A stretch of DNA of 64,000 nucleotides from Bacteroides sp. 43_108 (lineage in GTDB: Bacteria > Bacteroidota > Bacteroidia > Bacteroidales > Bacteroidaceae), in the NCBI GenBank assembly GCA_001915545.1, contig MNQS01000023.1, forward strand, positions 75,705 through 139,704, in the 5' to 3' direction. The stretch's first letter is position 1. Each line of letters begins with the position of its first letter. The position numbers and the translations under genes are program-made. The notes under the pieces are model-generated. The model was not told the origin of the DNA. It searched no databases and saw nothing but the letters and a program-made list of their open reading frames with translations. Shown piece by piece: positions 44,670 through 53,852 of the stretch.

Positions 44670-47078
44670 ATGTACAAGAACAAACACATATTTAATTGCG
44701 CCTGCGTGCTCATATCTGTGATTATGAGCTTCGCCACTAACGCAACTGCACAAAACGTCACCATAAAAGGAACTGTCACCGATGATACAAAATCGCCACT
44801 TGAATTTGCTCAAGTGCACATCGAAGGACAGCTCATAGGAGTCACATGCGATTTGAAAGGACGCTACAGCCTCAGCTGCGAATCAAGAGACTCGCTTGTC
44901 GTAGTATATTCAATGATTGGATACCAGACACGCAAAAGAGTACTTAAGAACCCGACTGACACAGTAAGGCTAAACGTAATGCTTCCTCCTTTGGGAATAG
45001 AAATCGACGAAGTGCAGATTAATGAAATAAGAAGACAGACCGGCTCAATGTCAGATGTCAACTTAAAAGACATGAAGCATATGGGAAATGCTTCAGGCGG
45101 AGGCATTGAAAAGATTATTGCCACACAGGCAGGAGTCAGCACCCACAACGAATTAAGTTCACAGTACAACGTACGCGGAGGAAGCTTTGACGAAAACAGT
45201 GTGTACATCAACGGCATTGAAGTATATAGACCACTGCTCATCAGATCAGGACAGCAGGAAGGACTAAGCATCATCAATCCCGACATGGTGGAAAGCGTAG
45301 GCTTCTCTGCCGGCGGCTTTGAAGCCAAGTATGGCGACAAGATGTCTTCAGTTCTGGACATCCAGTATAAAAAGGCTAAAGGATTTGAGAGTTCCGTATC
45401 TGCCAGTCTGCTTGGTGCAAGCGTATATGCAGGCTACGGCAACAGTAAATTCAGCATGACCCATGCACTGCGCTACAAAACTACAAGTTACCTTTTGGGA
45501 ACTATGGAGACCAAAGGTGAATACGACCCTCGCGACTTTGATTATCAGACATACATAAACTGGACTCCAAACCAAAGATGGGAATTCAGTTTGATGGGAA
45601 ACATAGCAAGCAACGACTATAACTTCACACCTTCAAACAGAACCACAAAATTCGGTACAGCTGAAGACGTAAAAGAATTCAAGGTTTATTTTGACGGACA
45701 GGAAAAGGACAGATTCAGAACTTACTTCGGTTCTATGTCTGCAACATACCACTTCAACAGAATGAATGAAATTTCCGTTGCGCTGTCCGCATTCAGAACC
45801 AATGAAGAGGAAAATTTCGACATCAACGGAGAATACTGGCTCAATCAGGAAGGCGGTAAAGAAGACGAAAGCCTGGGCATTGGAACTTACCACGAGCATG
45901 CACGAAACAGACTTACAGCAGATGTTAGATCTGCAGGAATAAACGGAAGAATGCGTCTGCCTCAGCATGATCTCAAATACGGTTTGCTGTTTAAATGGGA
46001 AAGCGTAGACGAGACAATGAGGGAATGGGAAATGCGCGACTCTGCAGGCTATTCGCTTCCACATTCAGGAAATTCACTCGACCTCATATACAATCTGGCA
46101 TCGAAGAACAAAATCAATACAAACAGATTCGAAATGTATGCACAGGATACATACAGGCACGAATATAAAGAAGGTGAAATGATTTTGAACTACGGTTTCA
46201 GAATATCGCACTGGAGCTGGAACAACGAATGGCTCTTCAGCCCTAGAGCAACTATCGCCTTTGTCCCTGCTGCAAACGACAATTTCACATTCAGATTCTC
46301 TACCGGACTCTATTATCAGTCTCCTTTCTACAAAGAACTGAAAGACACAACGACTGTAGGAAAGAATACTGTTGTAGTTCTAAATAAAAACATAAAATCG
46401 CAGAGATCTATCCACTTCGTACTTGGCGGAGAATACCGTTTCAAGATGGGCAACAGACCTTTCAAGGCTACAGCTGAAGCTTACTACAAGGCCTTGAGCA
46501 ATCTCATTCCTTACAATGTGGACAATGTGAGAATCAGCTACTACGGACGCAACATGTGCGACGGATATGCAGTAGGACTCGACATGAAACTCTACGGAGA
46601 ATTCGTTCCTGGAACCGACTCATGGATAAGCATGGGAATAATGAAGACCGAAGAAAAACTCAACGGCAAATGGATTCCAAGACCGACCGACCAGAGATAC
46701 AACTTCTCTGTTTTCTTCAGCGACTATTTCCCCAATACAGACAAATGGAAAATGTCCATCACCGGTCACTATGCCGATGGTCTGCCTTTCGGTCCTCCAC
46801 ACTCAGGACGCGAGAAACAAGTATTCAGAATGGCTCCGTACAGACGTGTTGACCTTGGAATGTCTTACAGGTTGCTGAACAACGAAAAGCGCGACCACTA
46901 TACTGGCATTGCAAAGTATTTCAAAAATATATGGCTCGGCATCGATGCATTCAATATTCTCGGCATCAGCAACGTCAACTCCTACTACTGGGTTACAGAC
47001 GTGTCGAACCACCAGTACGCGGTACCGAACTATCTTACCGGAAGACAGATCAATGCAAGGATTCTGCTCGAGTTCTAA
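44670..47078 (+). CDS. TonB-dependent outer-membrane receptor with carboxypeptidase-like N-terminal domain
   Basis: TonB-dependent transporter of 802 residues from the chosen start. A signal peptide ends near NATAQN. A carboxypeptidase D regulatory-like domain (VTIKGTVTDDTKSPLEFAQV) comes first, then the plug (YNVRGGSFDENSVYINGIEV and SVGFSAGGFEAKYGDKMSSV), then a 22-strand-type barrel ending in ...ARILLEF with a terminal Phe. It has no SusD partner and is shorter than SusC, so it is closer to the general receptor class; substrate unknown. An in-frame ATG at 44568 precedes the terminator stem and is rejected. Confidence 0.92.
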   Translation: MYKNKHIFNCACVLISVIMSFATNATAQNVTIKGTVTDDTKSPLEFAQVHIEGQLIGVTCDLKGRYSLSCESRDSLVVVYSMIGYQTRKRVLKNPTDTVRLNVMLPPLGIEIDEVQINEIRRQTGSMSDVNLKDMKHMGNASGGGIEKIIATQAGVSTHNELSSQYNVRGGSFDENSVYINGIEVYRPLLIRSGQQEGLSIINPDMVESVGFSAGGFEAKYGDKMSSVLDIQYKKAKGFESSVSASLLGASVYAGYGNSKFSMTHALRYKTTSYLLGTMETKGEYDPRDFDYQTYINWTPNQRWEFSLMGNIASNDYNFTPSNRTTKFGTAEDVKEFKVYFDGQEKDRFRTYFGSMSATYHFNRMNEISVALSAFRTNEEENFDINGEYWLNQEGGKEDESLGIGTYHEHARNRLTADVRSAGINGRMRLPQHDLKYGLLFKWESVDETMREWEMRDSAGYSLPHSGNSLDLIYNLASKNKINTNRFEMYAQDTYRHEYKEGEMILNYGFRISHWSWNNEWLFSPRATIAFVPAANDNFTFRFSTGLYYQSPFYKELKDTTTVGKNTVVVLNKNIKSQRSIHFVLGGEYRFKMGNRPFKATAEAYYKALSNLIPYNVDNVRISYYGRNMCDGYAVGLDMKLYGEFVPGTDSWISMGIMKTEEKLNGKWIPRPTDQRYNFSVFFSDYFPNTDKWKMSITGHYADGLPFGPPHSGREKQVFRMAPYRRVDLGMSYRLLNNEKRDHYTGIAKYFKNIWLGIDAFNILGISNVNSYYWVTDVSNHQYAVPNYLTGRQINARILLEF

Positions 47079-47201
47079 AGAAGCTAAAAATCTTGGTATG
47101 CACAACCGCGATAATGGATGAAAATACAAATGTACAATACTAACCCAGAACTGGAATATTAAATTCTTAAGATATCAGGTGCATATCAACATAAATAATA
47201 A

Positions 47202-47253
47202 ATGTCCTGAAACAGCCAAAATACATGTACAGCCGTTTCAGGACATAATTTTG
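47202..47253 (+). terminator. Terminator of the receptor gene, overlapping a dnaB -7 element
   Basis: A perfect 12-bp stem, ATGTCCTGAAAC (47202-47213) with GTTTCAGGACAT (47235-47246), has a 21-nt loop and is followed by AATTTTG. The sequence TAATTTTG at 47246-47253 also matches the -7 consensus and would start dnaB transcription near 47260. The two signals share bases. Confidence 0.65.
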
Positions 47254-47347
47254 CACTTTACTTTTTCCGATATATTCATGGGGAAAAAGTAAATTTGCAC
47301 GACAAAAACGGAAACTTAACAACAAAAAAATATCAGTACAACATAAA

Positions 47348-48904
47348 ATGGCAGGAGAAAGAAAAACCACTAAACGGCGTACAACAGCCGCCACAGCTCC
47401 ACAAGTGAGCGAATACGGGCATCTGCAACCTCAAGCACTCGAACTTGAAGAAGCTGTCATCGGAGCATGCCTGATTGAAAAAGATGCATTCGGACTTGTA
47501 AGCGACATTCTGAAACCGCAATCGTTCTATGACTCGAAGCATCAGATTATATTCCGCGCCATATCGACATTGGCCGCGGAAAACAAACCTGTCGACATTC
47601 TCACAGTGACCGACCAGTTGAGAAAAACTGCAGAACTGGAAGAGGCCGGAGGCCCGTTCTACATTACAGAACTCAGCAACAAGGTCGTTTCATCGGCACA
47701 CATAGAATATCACGCAAGAATCATTGCGCAGAAAGCTCTTGCCAGAGAACTGATAACCTACACAAGCTATATACAGACAAAGGCTTTCGACGAAACGCAG
47801 GACATTGAAGAACTCATGCAGACAGCAGAGGGACGTTTGTTCGAACTGTCGAAGACCAACATGAAGAAAGACTTCACTCAAATCAATCCGGTCATCAATG
47901 AAGCATACGAACTTTTGCAGAAAGCAGCTGCAAGAACCGACGGTTTGAGCGGTCTCTCCAGCGGATTCGACCAGTTGGATGCCATGACCAGCGGTTGGCA
48001 GAATTCAGACCTCATCATCATAGCTGCACGTCCGGCCATGGGTAAGACGGCTTTCGTACTCTCAATGGCAAAGAACATTGCCATCACGAACAGAGTACCA
48101 GTAGCAATGTTCTCACTAGAAATGTCGAACGTTCAGCTGGTCAACCGACTCATCGTGAACGTGTGCGAAATTCCTGGCGAGAAAATCAAGAGCGGACAGC
48201 TTGCTCCCTACGAATGGGGACAGTTGGACTACAAGATAAGAGACATGTTCGATGCCCCACTCTACATCGACGATACCCCTTCACTATCTGTCTTCGAACT
48301 TCGTACTAAAGCTCGAAGACTTGTGAGAGACTACGATGTCAAACTCATAATCATCGACTACCTCCAGCTCATGAACGCCAGCGGTATGTCGTACAACAGC
48401 CGTCAGGAAGAAGTTTCGACCATCTCCCGCTCGCTCAAAGGTTTGGCAAAGGAACTCAACATACCAATCATTGCACTGAGTCAGCTCAACCGAAGCGTTG
48501 AACAGCGAGCAGGAACTGACGGAGGTCCTGACAGCAAGAGACCTCAGCTGAGCGACCTTCGCGAATCGGGAGCCATCGAGCAGGATGCCGATATGGTATG
48601 CTTCATCCATCGTCCTGAATACTACAAGATTTATAAGGACCAGCACGGCAACGACCTGAAAGGTCTGGCCGAAATCATCATTGCAAAGCACCGAAACGGT
48701 GCCGTCGGAGATGTGCGCTTAAGATTCATCGGTGAATATGCTAGATTCGCAAACATAAACGACGACAATCTTCCGCCTATGCCTGGCGAAGAAGGAGGTA
48801 CAATCATGCCTTCAAGAATGAACGATTCCGACACTGATGGCGGTGATGACAGACTCAACTCCATAACAGCCGACATGGCTCCAATAAATGATGTCCCATT
48901 CTGA
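47348..48904 (+). CDS. dnaB: Replicative DNA helicase DnaB
   Basis: Hexameric 5'-3' helicase of the replication fork, 518 residues. The N-terminal domain (LEEAVIGACLIEKDAF near 31-46) and linker helix lead to the RecA-like domain. Walker A is ARPAMGKTAF near 226-235 and Walker B is LIIIDYLQLM near 333-342. The late arginine-finger region (QDADMVCFIHRPEYY) is present. The N-terminus has a short basic, Thr-rich extension, and the C-terminus an Asp/Ser-rich tail. No intein. The final codons form the left arm of a terminator hairpin. Confidence 0.96.
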   Translation: MAGERKTTKRRTTAATAPQVSEYGHLQPQALELEEAVIGACLIEKDAFGLVSDILKPQSFYDSKHQIIFRAISTLAAENKPVDILTVTDQLRKTAELEEAGGPFYITELSNKVVSSAHIEYHARIIAQKALARELITYTSYIQTKAFDETQDIEELMQTAEGRLFELSKTNMKKDFTQINPVINEAYELLQKAAARTDGLSGLSSGFDQLDAMTSGWQNSDLIIIAARPAMGKTAFVLSMAKNIAITNRVPVAMFSLEMSNVQLVNRLIVNVCEIPGEKIKSGQLAPYEWGQLDYKIRDMFDAPLYIDDTPSLSVFELRTKARRLVRDYDVKLIIIDYLQLMNASGMSYNSRQEEVSTISRSLKGLAKELNIPIIALSQLNRSVEQRAGTDGGPDSKRPQLSDLRESGAIEQDADMVCFIHRPEYYKIYKDQHGNDLKGLAEIIIAKHRNGAVGDVRLRFIGEYARFANINDDNLPPMPGEEGGTIMPSRMNDSDTDGGDDRLNSITADMAPINDVPF

Positions 48905-48934
48905 TAATGGGACATCATAAAAATTATCTTTTTT
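48888..48934 (+). terminator. Terminator overlapping the 3' end of dnaB
   Basis: A perfect 13-bp stem, ATGATGTCCCATT (48888-48900) with AATGGGACATCAT (48906-48918), has a 5-nt loop that contains the TGA stop. A T run follows at 48929-48934. The left arm lies inside the last dnaB codons. Confidence 0.8.
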
Positions 48935-48990
48935 AGCCGACCGCAAATCATTTTAACGGCAAAGGATGTAAGAATTTGCAAAGTATATGT

Positions 48991-48998
48991 TAACTTTG
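48991..48998 (+). promoter_or_regulatory. -7 element upstream of ispE
   Basis: TAACTTTG matches TAnnTTTG and lies 32 bp before the ispE ATG. The nearest upstream TTG is only 12 bp away, so the -33 element is not convincing. Confidence 0.45.
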
Positions 48999-49030
48999 AG
49001 TAATGTTGAATTTAAATTGTAAGAAAAACT

Positions 49031-49858
49031 ATGATAACATATCCAAATGCAAAAATAAACATCGGACTAAACGTTGTTGAGAAGCGCAAAGACGGATACC
49101 ATAATCTGGAAACCATATTCTATCCAATCAATCTTTTGGACGCAGTAGAAATAAAGACCATACAGGGTGCAGAACCCGAAAACGGCTACCAGCTCAAAGT
49201 TTCGGGCACAGTTCTCGACGGAGGACCAGACGACAATCTGGTGGTCAAGGCCTACAAGAAACTGAAAAAAGATTTCCAGCTTCCACCTATAAATATATTC
49301 GTATACAAGCACATCCCTACCGGTGCAGGACTTGGCGGAGGTTCAGCCGATGCCGCATTTACTATAAAAATGCTGGACGAGATGTTCAATCTGGGATTAT
49401 CTACCGAAAAGATGGAAGAATATGCTTCTGAAATCGGTGCCGACTGTGCCTTCTTCATAAAGAACAAACCTGCATTTGCCACAGGAATAGGCAATGAATT
49501 CAAGGAAACAGAGGTCAATCTAAAGGGAAAATATATTCTTCTTGTAAAGCCTGACATTTTCGTATCTACAAAAGATGCCTACGCCAACGTAGTTCCACAA
49601 AAGCCGGAATACGACCTCAATGAGCTTGTAAAGCAACCTATAGGAGAATGGAAGAAATACATCAAGAATGATTTTGAAGCAAGCGTTTTCCAGAAATATC
49701 CTGAAATTGCGGCAATAAAAGACAAGATGTACGACATCGGTGCAGAATACTCATCAATGTCAGGAAGCGGTTCTGCCGTATACGGAATCTTCAATGACGC
49801 CATAAGCCATGTAGAAGAAATTTTTGCCGGATACTTCTGCAGATTGAGAGAATTGTAA
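49031..49858 (+). CDS. ispE: 4-diphosphocytidyl-2-C-methyl-D-erythritol kinase
   Basis: Phosphorylates CDP-methylerythritol in the non-mevalonate isoprenoid pathway, 275 residues. A GHMP kinase: the N-terminus is [20 protein letters not shown] (residues 4-23) with the catalytic Lys region, the ATP motif [15 protein letters not shown] is near 97-111, and the third motif [12 protein letters not shown] is near 240-251. It is a single-gene unit between two terminators. Confidence 0.96.
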   Translation: MITYPNAKINIGLNVVEKRKDGYHNLETIFYPINLLDAVEIKTIQGAEPENGYQLKVSGTVLDGGPDDNLVVKAYKKLKKDFQLPPINIFVYKHIPTGAGLGGGSADAAFTIKMLDEMFNLGLSTEKMEEYASEIGADCAFFIKNKPAFATGIGNEFKETEVNLKGKYILLVKPDIFVSTKDAYANVVPQKPEYDLNELVKQPIGEWKKYIKNDFEASVFQKYPEIAAIKDKMYDIGAEYSSMSGSGSAVYGIFNDAISHVEEIFAGYFCRLREL

Positions 49859-49932
49859 TCAGCAACACCTGCGACTGCTTTTCACATTGTAAACAACGAA
49901 AAGCAACCGAATAGAAAAATACAACAACACAA

Positions 49933-49979
49933 TAAGCCTCTGAATATAGGACACCCTACATTCAGGGGCTTAATTTTTT
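49933..49979 (+). terminator. Terminator after ispE
   Basis: A 13-bp stem, TAAGCCTCTGAAT (49933-49945) with ATTCAGGGGCTTA (49960-49972), has one G-U pair, and six T follow. Confidence 0.85.
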
Positions 49980-50131
49980 CTTTTCACTTAACAGATCTAC
50001 GATTGGAACTTCTGAATCCGGCTAAACGCAGTTATCTACAAAATAAAATAATGCTATCACAAAATCATTTTGCAAAGAAGTGAGCAGCACTTCCATAGCT
50101 TCAGATCTTCAACATAAAAATCGAATCCGGC

Positions 50132-50171
50132 AAAAAAAAGACTATCCCCTTGCTCACGCAGGAGGATAGCC
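50132..50171 (-). terminator. Terminator on the minus strand, 210 bp beyond galE
   Basis: On the minus strand, 50158-50171 pairs with 50140-50153 (arms GGCTATCCTCCTGC and GCAAGGGGATAGTC, two mismatches), then a run of T from the complement of 50132-50139. It would end the galE transcript after a long untranslated tail. Between 49980 and 50131, and between 50172 and 50381, I see no gene. Confidence 0.7.
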
Positions 50172-50381
50172 ACAACACAAACACAAAATAAAACACGACA
50201 AAACTACTATTGCATTTCTGCCTCTCCTGAGCATCAAACACCGCATTCAAAAATTACGGCATCCCAAGAATCATTACAAGCATATTCGCATAGGCTTATC
50301 AACGATAAAAGGCAAATTGCATATATAAAACGTAGTAGGAATATTTTATGTTCACGAAATATCGTTAAATTTTACCTCAAA

Positions 50382-51422
50382 TTACTGAATTCCTTCTTCT
50401 CTGAGGTGTTTCTGCCAATTCCATGCAGAAAGAAGGATGTCATCGAGCGGTGTATCAGCCTTCCATCCGAGAACCTTGTTAGCCTTGTCAACATTGCCCC
50501 AGATAGCCTCGATGTCACCTCCACGGCGAGGACCGATCTTGTAGTTGAGCTTCACACCTGTAGCTCTTTCGAAAGAGTTGATGAGCTCAAGCACTGAAAC
50601 TCCGTGTCCTGTACCGATGTTGAATATCTCGACATCTTCTTCAGCCTTTCCGTCGAGGATACGTGCCATAGCAGCTACGTGAGCCTTTGCAAGGTCAACA
50701 ACATAGATGTAGTCGCGTATGCAACTTCCGTCAGGAGTGTTGTAGTCGTCACCGAACACAGTCAGACATTCACGTATACCGATAGCAGCCTGAGTAAGAT
50801 AAGGTATGAGGTTCATAGGCACTCCGTTAGGCATTTCACCGATGATAGAGCTTGGATGTGAACCTATAGGGTTGAAGTAGCGGAGAATGATGCTCTTTAT
50901 AGGGCTACCGCTCTTTACTGTATCCTGTATGATTTCCTCGTTGATCTGCTTAGTGTTTCCATAAGGACTTTCAGCCTTCTTGATAGGAGCCTGCTCAGTT
51001 ACAGGAAGGAACTCAGGATCAGGCTGTCCGTATACTGTACATGAAGAAGAGAAGATGATACCCTTAACACCATACTTAGGCATGAGCTCGAGAAGATTTA
51101 CGAGCGATACGATGTTGTTCTTGTAATAGAGCAATGGTTTCTGTACTGATTCGCCCACAGCCTTGCTTGCTGCGAAGTGTATGATACCCTTTATGTCGCC
51201 GTACTTCTTGAATACCCCCTCAAGCTTGTCGTAGTCCAAACAGTCAACCTGCTCGAAAGCTGGTCTGATGCCTGTAATTTTCTCTATTCCGTCAACAACA
51301 GATGCACTTGAATTAGACAGGTTGTCTACGATTACAACATTATATCCGGCCTGCTGAAGTTCAACGGTCGTATGCGAACCAATAAAACCGGTTCCGCCAG
51401 TTACAAGAATCGTCTCTTTCAT
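50382..51422 (-). CDS. galE: UDP-glucose 4-epimerase
   Basis: Interconverts UDP-glucose and UDP-galactose for galactose use and glycan synthesis, 346 residues. A short-chain dehydrogenase-like Rossmann fold has the NAD motif GGTGFIGSHT at 9-18, the catalytic Ser in IFSSSCTVYG near 122-131, and YGNTK (YxxxK) near 154-158. The GalE-specific substrate region RYFNPIGSHPSSIIGE is near 181-196. It probably supports use of galactose released by the nearby GH35 enzyme as well as envelope sugar synthesis. It has its own promoter and a distant terminator. Confidence 0.96.
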   Translation of the reverse strand: MKETILVTGGTGFIGSHTTVELQQAGYNVVIVDNLSNSSASVVDGIEKITGIRPAFEQVDCLDYDKLEGVFKKYGDIKGIIHFAASKAVGESVQKPLLYYKNNIVSLVNLLELMPKYGVKGIIFSSSCTVYGQPDPEFLPVTEQAPIKKAESPYGNTKQINEEIIQDTVKSGSPIKSIILRYFNPIGSHPSSIIGEMPNGVPMNLIPYLTQAAIGIRECLTVFGDDYNTPDGSCIRDYIYVVDLAKAHVAAMARILDGKAEEDVEIFNIGTGHGVSVLELINSFERATGVKLNYKIGPRRGGDIEAIWGNVDKANKVLGWKADTPLDDILLSAWNWQKHLREEGIQ

Positions 51423-51459
51423 TTTATGTATTTTTATATGTTTAATTTTTTTGATATAG

Positions 51460-51490
51460 CAAATATATAAAAATTTCGCTTAGCAATCAA
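51460..51490 (-). promoter_or_regulatory. Promoter of galE
   Basis: The minus-strand -7 element TATATTTG (plus CAAATATA, 51460-51467) and a TTG (plus CAA, 51488-51490) are 20 bp apart. The start near 51453 gives a leader of about 30 nt. Confidence 0.7.
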
Positions 51491-51635
51491 TTATAGCAGT
51501 TTTATTTTTGGCAAGCAACGTTTTTTTCCTTTCCGGCGGCTTCGGAAACCAACCGGCACATGCAGAAAGCCTGTATGCACGCCGTCTCACAGCACCTGCC
51601 GGGCCTCATCCGCACAATCCCCTGCCGGCACAATT

Positions 51636-51692
51636 GCAAGGGCTCGCAGGAAAAACTCCGAGGGCTTGCAAATTATACTGCGGGCGCCCGCA
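51636..51692. repeat. 22-bp-period intergenic array, locus 3 (3 units)
   Basis: Cores start at 51636, 51658 and 51680, exactly 22 bp apart: GCAAGGGCTCGCA, CCGAGGGCTTGCA and GCGGGCGCCCGCA. Spacers are 9 bp. The third core is a perfect palindrome over 12 bases. It lies in the 450-bp gap between galE and the lytic transglycosylase. The stretch 51530-51630 is unusually GC-rich for an intergenic region of this window and contains two CCTGCCGG copies; I see no gene in it. Confidence 0.8.
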
Positions 51693-51874
51693 ATTACAAC
51701 CATTGGTATATAAGACTAAAAATCGAGCTGTGCAAAACGAAGAGAAAAAGCAGACATTATGAATAAAAAGTGCTAAATTAGCAGGCTATTTAGAAGGGAA
51801 CGTATCCTACGGCCATGCATAAGACATTGTGGAACAGAATCATCCGAAGAAATAATCATTTTAAATCATATACG

Positions 51875-53083
51875 ATGCCGAACAATTTGAAAACTGCATT
51901 TTGCAAGCATGCACTTCCTTGCCTGCTCATTGTTTCAGCATCGCTATATTCATGCGAAAATGCCAAGCAACAGGACGGCCCCGACATTTTCAACTACACG
52001 GAAACACAGAATGAAGAGCAGTTTGATCTCACGGACATACAGAACAACGGAGAACTCATAATACTTACCTTATACGGTCCATACAGTTTTTTTGAATTCA
52101 GAGGAGAAAACTTCGGCTACCAGTACAAATTGGCAGAGGAATATGCCAAAAGCATAGGCGTGTGCCTTCGCGTGGAAGTGTGCAGAAGCGTTAACGAACT
52201 GAAAGAGAAGCTGGCAGACGGATACGGCGACATCATAGCCTGTGCAACAAGTGTATCGGAACTCAAGGATGCAGACCTTTCTGTCTGCGGTGAAGACGAG
52301 ATAACACAGTTCATGGACAGCATCGGCAAGATGCAGAAGGACAATACGATTTCCGGACAGGGAAAAACGGCCTGGGCTGTGAGGAAAAGCTCGCAGGAAC
52401 TGGAACACTCGTTAGATTCGTGGCTGAAAGACAACAAGAAACTTTTCTTCGACATATCCCTGCCTCGCACCACAGCGGGAGGACGAAGCAGAACTTACGT
52501 ACCGAGAATGAACGTACACAGTCCGATAAGAAGCGTTGCCAAAGGCATTATATCCGACTACGACCATCTGTTCAAGAAGTACTCACGCGAATGCGGATGG
52601 GACTGGAGGCTCATGGCCGCACAGTCGTATCAGGAATCAGGTTTCGATGCACAAGCTGTTTCATGGATGGGCGCCATGGGACTTATGCAGCTCATGCCGT
52701 CGACGGCACGGACAGTCAATGTTGCAGAAAACGAAATTTTCTCCCCAGAAGCAAATATCAGAGGTGCATCGGCATACATAAGATTCCTGAAGAATCATTA
52801 TGCAGACATTGCTGACGAAAACGAAAGAACATGTTTTGTGCTCGCCGCATACAATGCAGGTCCGGGACACGTGGACGATGCACGTCGCCTTGCAGGGAAA
52901 TCGGGCAAAAGAACCGATGTATGGAAAGACAATGTGGACAAATTTGTGCTCTGCATGAGCGAAAGCCGCTACTACAACGATCCTGTTGTGGAACACGGAT
53001 ATTTCCGAGGAAGCGAAACATTCAACTACGTTAACAGCATCCTTGCAAGATGGCACGAATACAGGACAAAAATCAAGCACTAG
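51875..53083 (+). CDS. MltF-like lytic transglycosylase lipoprotein
   Basis: Membrane-bound lytic murein transglycosylase, 402 residues from the chosen start. The lipobox is SLYSC (Cys at about 29). The first half is a short solute-binding-protein (SBP_bac_3-like) domain (GPYSFFEFRGENFGYQYKLA), the second half an SLT lysozyme-like domain with the catalytic Glu in QSYQESGFDAQAVS and the following GAMGLMQLMPSTA. This is the MltF architecture. It cleaves peptidoglycan to make 1,6-anhydromuropeptides. An in-frame ATG at 51815 adds 20 basic residues before the signal peptide, so 51875 is preferred. Confidence 0.9.
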   Translation: MPNNLKTAFCKHALPCLLIVSASLYSCENAKQQDGPDIFNYTETQNEEQFDLTDIQNNGELIILTLYGPYSFFEFRGENFGYQYKLAEEYAKSIGVCLRVEVCRSVNELKEKLADGYGDIIACATSVSELKDADLSVCGEDEITQFMDSIGKMQKDNTISGQGKTAWAVRKSSQELEHSLDSWLKDNKKLFFDISLPRTTAGGRSRTYVPRMNVHSPIRSVAKGIISDYDHLFKKYSRECGWDWRLMAAQSYQESGFDAQAVSWMGAMGLMQLMPSTARTVNVAENEIFSPEANIRGASAYIRFLKNHYADIADENERTCFVLAAYNAGPGHVDDARRLAGKSGKRTDVWKDNVDKFVLCMSESRYYNDPVVEHGYFRGSETFNYVNSILARWHEYRTKIKH

Positions 53084-53152
53084 AAGGAAGAATCATCAAG
53101 AAAAAAAATGAAAATCTATTCTGAAAATTAATACTTTAACATATCAACAGCA

Positions 53153-53776
53153 ATGAACACATTCAACATTATACTTGAAATTGTAGGTACATTCGCATTT
53201 GCAGTCAGCGGAATAAAAACGGCATCGTCCAAGAATTTCGACTGGTTCGGAGCATACGTGGTCGGTGTGGCCACAGCCATAGGCGGAGGAACGATACGCG
53301 ACATCATGCTGGGGCTGCCCATTTTCTGGATGCGCAATCCTTTTTATCTTATAATATCTGCACTGGCACTCGTTTACGGAATTCTTCAGCACAGATACAA
53401 GAGCACCAGCAAACAAAGGAAAACCATATTGCTGTTCGACACACTCGGTCTGGCATTGTTTACGATTGTGGGAATACAGAAAACAGAACAGCTTGGATTC
53501 CCGTTCTGGACAGCCATCATCATGGGTACAATCACGGGTGCGGCAGGCGGTGTCATGCGTGATGTACTGGTAGGCACAGTTCCGTTGATTTTCAGAAAAG
53601 AGATTTACGCGATGGCATGCATCTTCGGAGGAATAGTATATTTCATCTGCAAGGAAGTAGGACTGGACACAATGATATGCACGGCAACAGCCGGCATAGG
53701 TGTCATAGCACTGCGCTATCTGGCCATAAGATTCCATCTGTCACTGCCTGTGCTGAGAGAAGACGACGACAAATAG
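53153..53776 (+). CDS. UPF0126/TRIC-type membrane channel
   Basis: Inner-membrane protein of 207 residues with seven helices. The two UPF0126 repeats are visible: GVATAIGGGTIRDIMLG near 38-54 and TITGAAGGVMRDVLVGT near 126-142, each with the Gly-rich and Arg-Asp pattern. Bacterial relatives are homologues of TRIC cation channels, and some (YicG) carry glycine. The ion or solute here is not determined. It is 69 bp after the transglycosylase, with no clear functional link. Confidence 0.9.
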   Translation: MNTFNIILEIVGTFAFAVSGIKTASSKNFDWFGAYVVGVATAIGGGTIRDIMLGLPIFWMRNPFYLIISALALVYGILQHRYKSTSKQRKTILLFDTLGLALFTIVGIQKTEQLGFPFWTAIIMGTITGAAGGVMRDVLVGTVPLIFRKEIYAMACIFGGIVYFICKEVGLDTMICTATAGIGVIALRYLAIRFHLSLPVLREDDDK

Positions 53777-53852
53777 CCACTCCGAAGATATAATGCATAC
53801 ATTAATTATATAAAACAGAAATAGAAGTCACCCAAATACATATAAAAAAGAA

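Noticed and set aside
47202..47253. Riboswitch or structured leader for dnaB
   Set aside because: The perfect 12-bp stem is adequately explained as the terminator of the preceding receptor gene, and no known riboswitch core is visible.
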